64,000 nucleotides of DNA, from the NCBI GenBank assembly GCA_963978905.1, contig OZ022256.1:40782001-40846000 (forward strand). The letters are read 5' to 3'. Numbering within the stretch: the stretch's first letter is position 1; the number at the start of each line of letters is the position of its first letter. This document shows positions 60,401 to 64,000 of this stretch, in pieces. Source of the stretch: Trichostrongylus colubriformis. Lineage: Eukaryota; Nematoda; Chromadorea; Rhabditida; Trichostrongylidae. The notes beneath the pieces are model-generated. The model was not told the origin of the DNA and made no database searches. It worked only from the letters and a program-made list of their open reading frames with translations. A program made the position numbers and the translations under genes.

Positions 60401-63400
60401 TTTCAAATCAACCCACAAGATTTGAAAAAAATGGAAATTATTTGCTATGTATCCTCATCACATGATATGAAAGCTCTGAACTACGCGTCGCATCCCGCAT
60501 GCAATAAACAATTTCATCAAAGGTCGTAGGAGCTGCAATCCAAGGATTCAAAGTCGAAGTGGGGCTACTCTAAGGATGAAAGAACATTGGAGATTAGAAA
60601 GGAAAGCAATAAGACCTTCAACAAAGACACACAATGTCAACAGCAAGGAGGCTCCACAACAAGCGAGCGCATCATTTGACTGCGTACCACTACCACATTT
60701 CAAAGATATGCGTGATTCCGACCGATACACAGTTATGAGGGGCGCCGCAATATTGTTTAACCTAAAGATCAGAGCGGATGCTCGCATTATTACAGTTTTT
60801 GCCTATTTTACTTCTAGCTGCTTTTGAGTATCCTAACATAAGTATTAGCCTTAACATAACTGTCAAGTAAATGTACCCCAGATATTAACTGATGATAGGC
60901 CCTTTCAGAGCATCGCAGTGCCGAGAAATGCAGCAAACAGTGCGACAACTCATTGACAAGTTTGTGCCGAATTGGATTCAAAGTGTACCGACTGAATCAG
61001 TGACGAACGAGACAAATGCCCTGGTAATTCGAGGAAATGGAACCGAAGTCGAGGTCAGCGGTACTGCTTTGGCTCCTCAAGACGTTAAGTTCACATAGCG
61101 GAATTCCAACAGAAATTACTCAGTGATTGCTGTGAAAAAGAAAACGAATTGCAGAACCCATCTGGCATGTTCTGTCCCCTCACCACTGAGTTGCTTATCA
61201 TCATTCACTATGCTAAGAAAGGGAAAGAGCAAAACTATCGACTAGTCATTACATCGGCAAAGTTTGCCATGAACAACCATGCAGTCAGTCTCCATCCAAT
61301 TTCCTCTTTTCTCCTAGCCATCTTTTTATCGTAAAAATTTGAATCCGTTGCTCTTCAGGTTCCAATGAACAGTACGGCAACCTTACGGTTCAGCGTGGTA
61401 TTCAAGGATTCAACACCACGTGAGACATTCTTTTCCGAAAATTTGAATTGTAGTAGTATACAATGTAGCATGAGGATTACATTCCGAGGTTCCGTCTACC
61501 GTTTATGACCATTCACAGACTGAATAGGTGCTAACCTTATACGTATCTCCAAGGCGTAGTCACTTGAAGATAATGTAGCTGCTAGAATACCGTCAAGTCA
61601 AGAGGGTTGGACTTTGAAAGAAGACTTGGGTGGTTCTATAGTCTCGAACTGAGCGAACTCAACTCAAACGCACAATGAGGAGTAATTCAGCCAATCGCTG
61701 ATTTCGAAAGCAAGGATGTTAAATAGTTCTGCAGCGGAGAGAGAATGGAGTGATTCGACCGAAGACCCAATGAATGAGAACCTCTGCCACGGCCATGGCT
61801 GTCCTGTCTGGGTTATCGCAGACTAACTTTGACTACTCCCAACTCGCTTCAGCACAGCCATTTTGCAATTTGGGTTTTCATATTTGCAATCAGCATTCGA
61901 GACTATACAACCACCTAAGTCTCCTTTCAAAGTTCCATGAGAAGTTGACACTCTTCCCTGATTAGAGAATAAGCCTGACCAAAGGCGCCATTTTGGACCA
62001 TCTCTAGGACAGTGTTAGGGGTAATGTGGGTGATAAGGAATCCCTAAGAGGAGCCATTCACTCGAAAACTACGGGTTTGGAAAGCCTATTTGCGGCGAAA
62101 CCCCCGCGAAGAGCGCGCCCCCGAGCTGTGGCAAAGGCGGCCTTTTAGCTCGAGCCGCCTTACTGTGCTCGGTCCGCCTCCTAACGACTGATTAGCTGGG
62201 GTGGGAATAGAAGGTATCGCGGCCCGCTTTCTCAGTTTTGGCTTGACCTCCTTCAAAGAGATACCGGAAGTGGAGCAACACTTCATGTTAATGGCATTAT
62301 TTGGATGGTAAAGCAATCTAAATATGTGTAGGCGAAAAGTTATCAAGCGAAAAAGTGAGCTGTTTCCAAGCAGATTCTACTACCCTAAAGTCTGACAGAT
62401 AAGTCCGCCCGCACGCGGTGTCGCGCGCGGCAGCGGCGAACGCTGGCGCAGTCTTCAAAGAACACAGGATCGCGATGCACCCTTCATTATTAAAAATGAC
62501 AGAATTGTAGAAACTGCTTATTCAACTTAATTTCTAATATCAAAAAATACCACCTACCAAAATCTTCGTTTAACCCGTGTAACAATGATCATTCATCTTA
62601 GATTTTCTACGCAATCTCCATTTCATCGTCACAAACACTCACACTCATAACATTAAATTTTCACTCATCTCATCTAACAATGACTCTTGGTTCAAGGCCC
62701 TCAAGAAGCTATTGACAATCGCCTCCTCAGAAATTGAATAGAAACTGTCGCAAACTAGGGCAGCTACCTCTCCGTAGCTCATAATTTTCCTGATTTTTCT
62801 GATGGGTCGGCGTACGCAAGGTGCGTTAAAAGTTGCTCAATGAAATTTTATGGGAACAATTTTATTGTTCCTCCCGTATATGCTGATCATAAGTTGTACA
62901 GGCATTTCAGAGGGCTCGATGATTGGAAGGAGGGCTTACATCAGGTGCAAAAACTTGACGCGGCAAGCAGAAGCGCGTTTAGCAGGGGAAAATAAGGTGA
63001 AAGACGCATTTCTGCTAGGCTTTGTGCACCACTACCATAACAGGGGTGGGGGGAAATCCGCCAAAAAATCGCGTCAGCGGCGTCGCACTCGCGGCGCCAC
63101 CAGTACGACTTGCGAATCGATTTTGCTCTTGGGAGCCCGGCAGAGCGTGGCTGCGTCACTTCTGCACTCCAGCCATGCCACACTGCCTCCTCCAGCCACG
63201 CCACCCTGCCTCCTCCACCTGTCCACACTGTCTCGCTTGAAGGCTGCCATGCCCTGCCACTGGTACTCGCACCAGCCGAGCCGCTCGCCGCGGGCGGCCA
63301 CGCGATTTTTTGGCGGATTTCCCCCCACCCACCATAACAGGAATAAGGAAATGTTTTTATTCAACCGCTGTTCAACGCCAAAACCATCGTTGCATTGAAA

Positions 63401-63989
63401 CCCCCGTTGAACAACGATTCCCCTCTCATTCGTTCACTTTTCTCTGCCAACTGTGAAGTTTCCGTGTTCACCTTTCGTACGACCCCAACTTTACTTGTAC
63501 TCGCTTTTATATTAACAAATACAATGTACAATACAATATAAACTCGTTATTAATAAAATCCACAAATCATAGCTCCCTCGATTTCCTTCATCTCTGGTTG
63601 GTTCTTCGAAGACTGCGATCGCCTGTGCCGCGCGCGACACCGCGTGCGGGCGGACTTATCTACAGACTTTAGGGTATTTTTCATTCCTTAAATTCGCCTC
63701 CACTGCTCCCTTCCTGCACTACAGCTACCTCTAACTCGCGACCACTAACTTTGACTATGATCTTTTCAAATTACCAAGACGAAGAGCACAACAGCTTTCT
63801 ACGGAGAATCCGTCCGCATTTCTGATCCTTTTAACATTTCCAGTCATCGCTTCCCGTTTCGTCGCTCTTCCCCACATCGACCTACGACTGCCCAACGACT
63901 TCTTCTACCCATTTTTGGAAAGGTCAGCTGCGTCTGCTGTAACGAGCATAGCGTCAAGTATATCAGTTTATCTCCTGCTCAGGAACTGA
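54485..63989 (+). CDS. tctn-1: Tectonic-family transition-zone protein, 10 exons, ~480 aa
   Basis: Tectonics are secreted or membrane-associated proteins of the ciliary transition zone (MKS/B9 complex). Exons: 54485-54629, 56176-56267, 56319-56433, 56485-56603, 59112-59460, 59806-59917, 60909-61083, 61155-61283, 61359-61419, 63844-63989; all phases match. A signal peptide starts the protein (MTFASWLALLNFIPVTFAAG). Family landmarks are CQNVIEEVRFSY, the FKQRFTINF strand, a glycine-rich YQSGDEIYAM, CGTESGVPIKFLVNSNSMC, and near the end LPNDFFYPFLE, equivalent to the FPFDFFFPF of human TCTN1. A hydrophobic tail follows. The acceptor at 59111 is uncertain (59116 is an alternative). I did not find the cysteine-dense CCCD-type segment of vertebrate tectonics; it may be absent or lie in 56604-59111. 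Confidence 0.85.
54630..56175. other. First tectonic intron with a fold-back repeat
   Basis: Holds an inverted repeat with arms at 55005-55080 and 55200-55280 (GGTGCACCCTCAC, AACACAACCGAGCC and their complements). It extends to about 55345, where it matches the dispersed family of 20870-21230 (GCGTGGTGTGCCTCCAAGG). The rest shows nothing assignable. Confidence 0.55.
57199..58045 (-). mobile_element. Short mariner-family derivative, copy 2 (847 bp)
   Basis: Same terminal repeats as 48359-49196 (GGTTGGAACATAATTTCTG) with TA on both sides. The minus strand carries broken transposase pieces: a RQFRERCEIHEHRLGS start, QSMDPGTVSHMAAARWLDRL, LHDNAHPHVAKL, and FFDQKSPDFYKQGIYNLPIR near the C-terminus. 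It lies in the tectonic intron 56604-59111. The two copies are close in length and share the same internal structure. Confidence 0.88.
62383..63674. mobile_element. Terminal-inverted-repeat element (1292 bp) in the last tectonic intron
   Basis: Ends CCCTAAAGTCTG at both termini, followed by AGATAAGTCCGCCCGCACGC and GGTGTCGCGCGCGGCA on each arm; total arm length is about 75-80 bases. It is flanked by TA on both sides (62381-62382 and 63675-63676). No transposase is recognised. The element is interrupted by the 287-bp insertion at 63044-63330, so it was about 995 bases before. Confidence 0.82.
63044..63330. mobile_element. Nested 287-bp element with perfect 10-bp target duplication
   Basis: The terminal repeats are identical over the first 31 bases (GGGTGGGGGGAAATCCGCC, then AAAAAATCGCGT). 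The direct repeat ACCATAACAG lies immediately outside each end (63034-63043 and 63331-63340). The 9-10 bp duplication length is typical of Mutator/MULE-type transposition. The interior is GC-rich and non-coding; open frames across it are incidental. Identical ends and duplication suggest a fairly recent insertion. Confidence 0.85.
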
Positions 63990-64000
63990 AAAAATTCCGA

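Noticed and set aside
61420..61508. Extension of the tectonic exon to a TGA at 61506
   Set aside because: A good GTGAGA donor at 61420 joins in phase to 63844, where the family's conserved FFYPF C-terminal motif is found.
62850..63398. 182-codon plus-strand frame and minus-strand partners
   Set aside because: They run through the GC-rich inverted repeats of the nested element, and their composition simply follows the repeat.

Overview
The window looks like nuclear DNA of a clade V (strongylid or hookworm-like) nematode. Genes are split into many short exons joined by compact introns with GTAAGT or GTGAGT donors and TTTTCAG-type acceptors. The best-conserved proteins read like C. elegans relatives, and introns and intergenic DNA are crowded with decayed DNA transposons. 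The species cannot be named from the sequence alone. I assembled gene models by hand: each splice junction was checked for a GT..AG intron and matching reading phase.

Layout. (1) 1-7254, plus strand: the 3' half of a trpa-1-type TRP channel, 13 exons and 528 codons ending at a stop; the ankyrin-repeat N-terminus lies upstream of the window. (2) 7260-17490: about 10 kb with no convincing host gene, holding a Mutator-like transposase relic and several inverted-repeat elements. (3) 17520-34859, plus: a complete uba-1 (ubiquitin-activating enzyme E1), 28 exons and 1075 aa. Its introns carry a pair of tRNA-like sequences in a fold-back, two further fold-backs, a GC-rich insert with LTR-like features, and a dead mariner. 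(4) 43805-35308, minus: a 17-exon gene for a secreted or membrane-anchored protein with four tandem MAM-like units, converging tail to tail on uba-1. Its first exon is not firmly located. (5) 44336-46652: a mariner copy interrupted by a gag-only LTR retroelement that has perfect 5-bp target duplications. (6) 48359-54500: a short mariner derivative, repeats, an orphan exon and a tentative small minus-strand gene. (7) 54485-63989, plus: a tectonic-family (transition-zone, ciliary) gene of 10 exons, about 480 aa, with a signal peptide. Its introns hold a second copy of the short mariner derivative and a two-level nested transposon whose inner element has a perfect 10-bp target duplication.

The genes are functionally unrelated: a sensory cation channel, the ubiquitin E1, an adhesion-type extracellular protein and a ciliary transition-zone protein. 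Nothing suggests an operon. The most interesting parts are the nested mobile elements, above all the gag-only LTR element and the 287-bp element with a 10-bp duplication. No CRISPR array, rRNA gene or intact standard tRNA was found.
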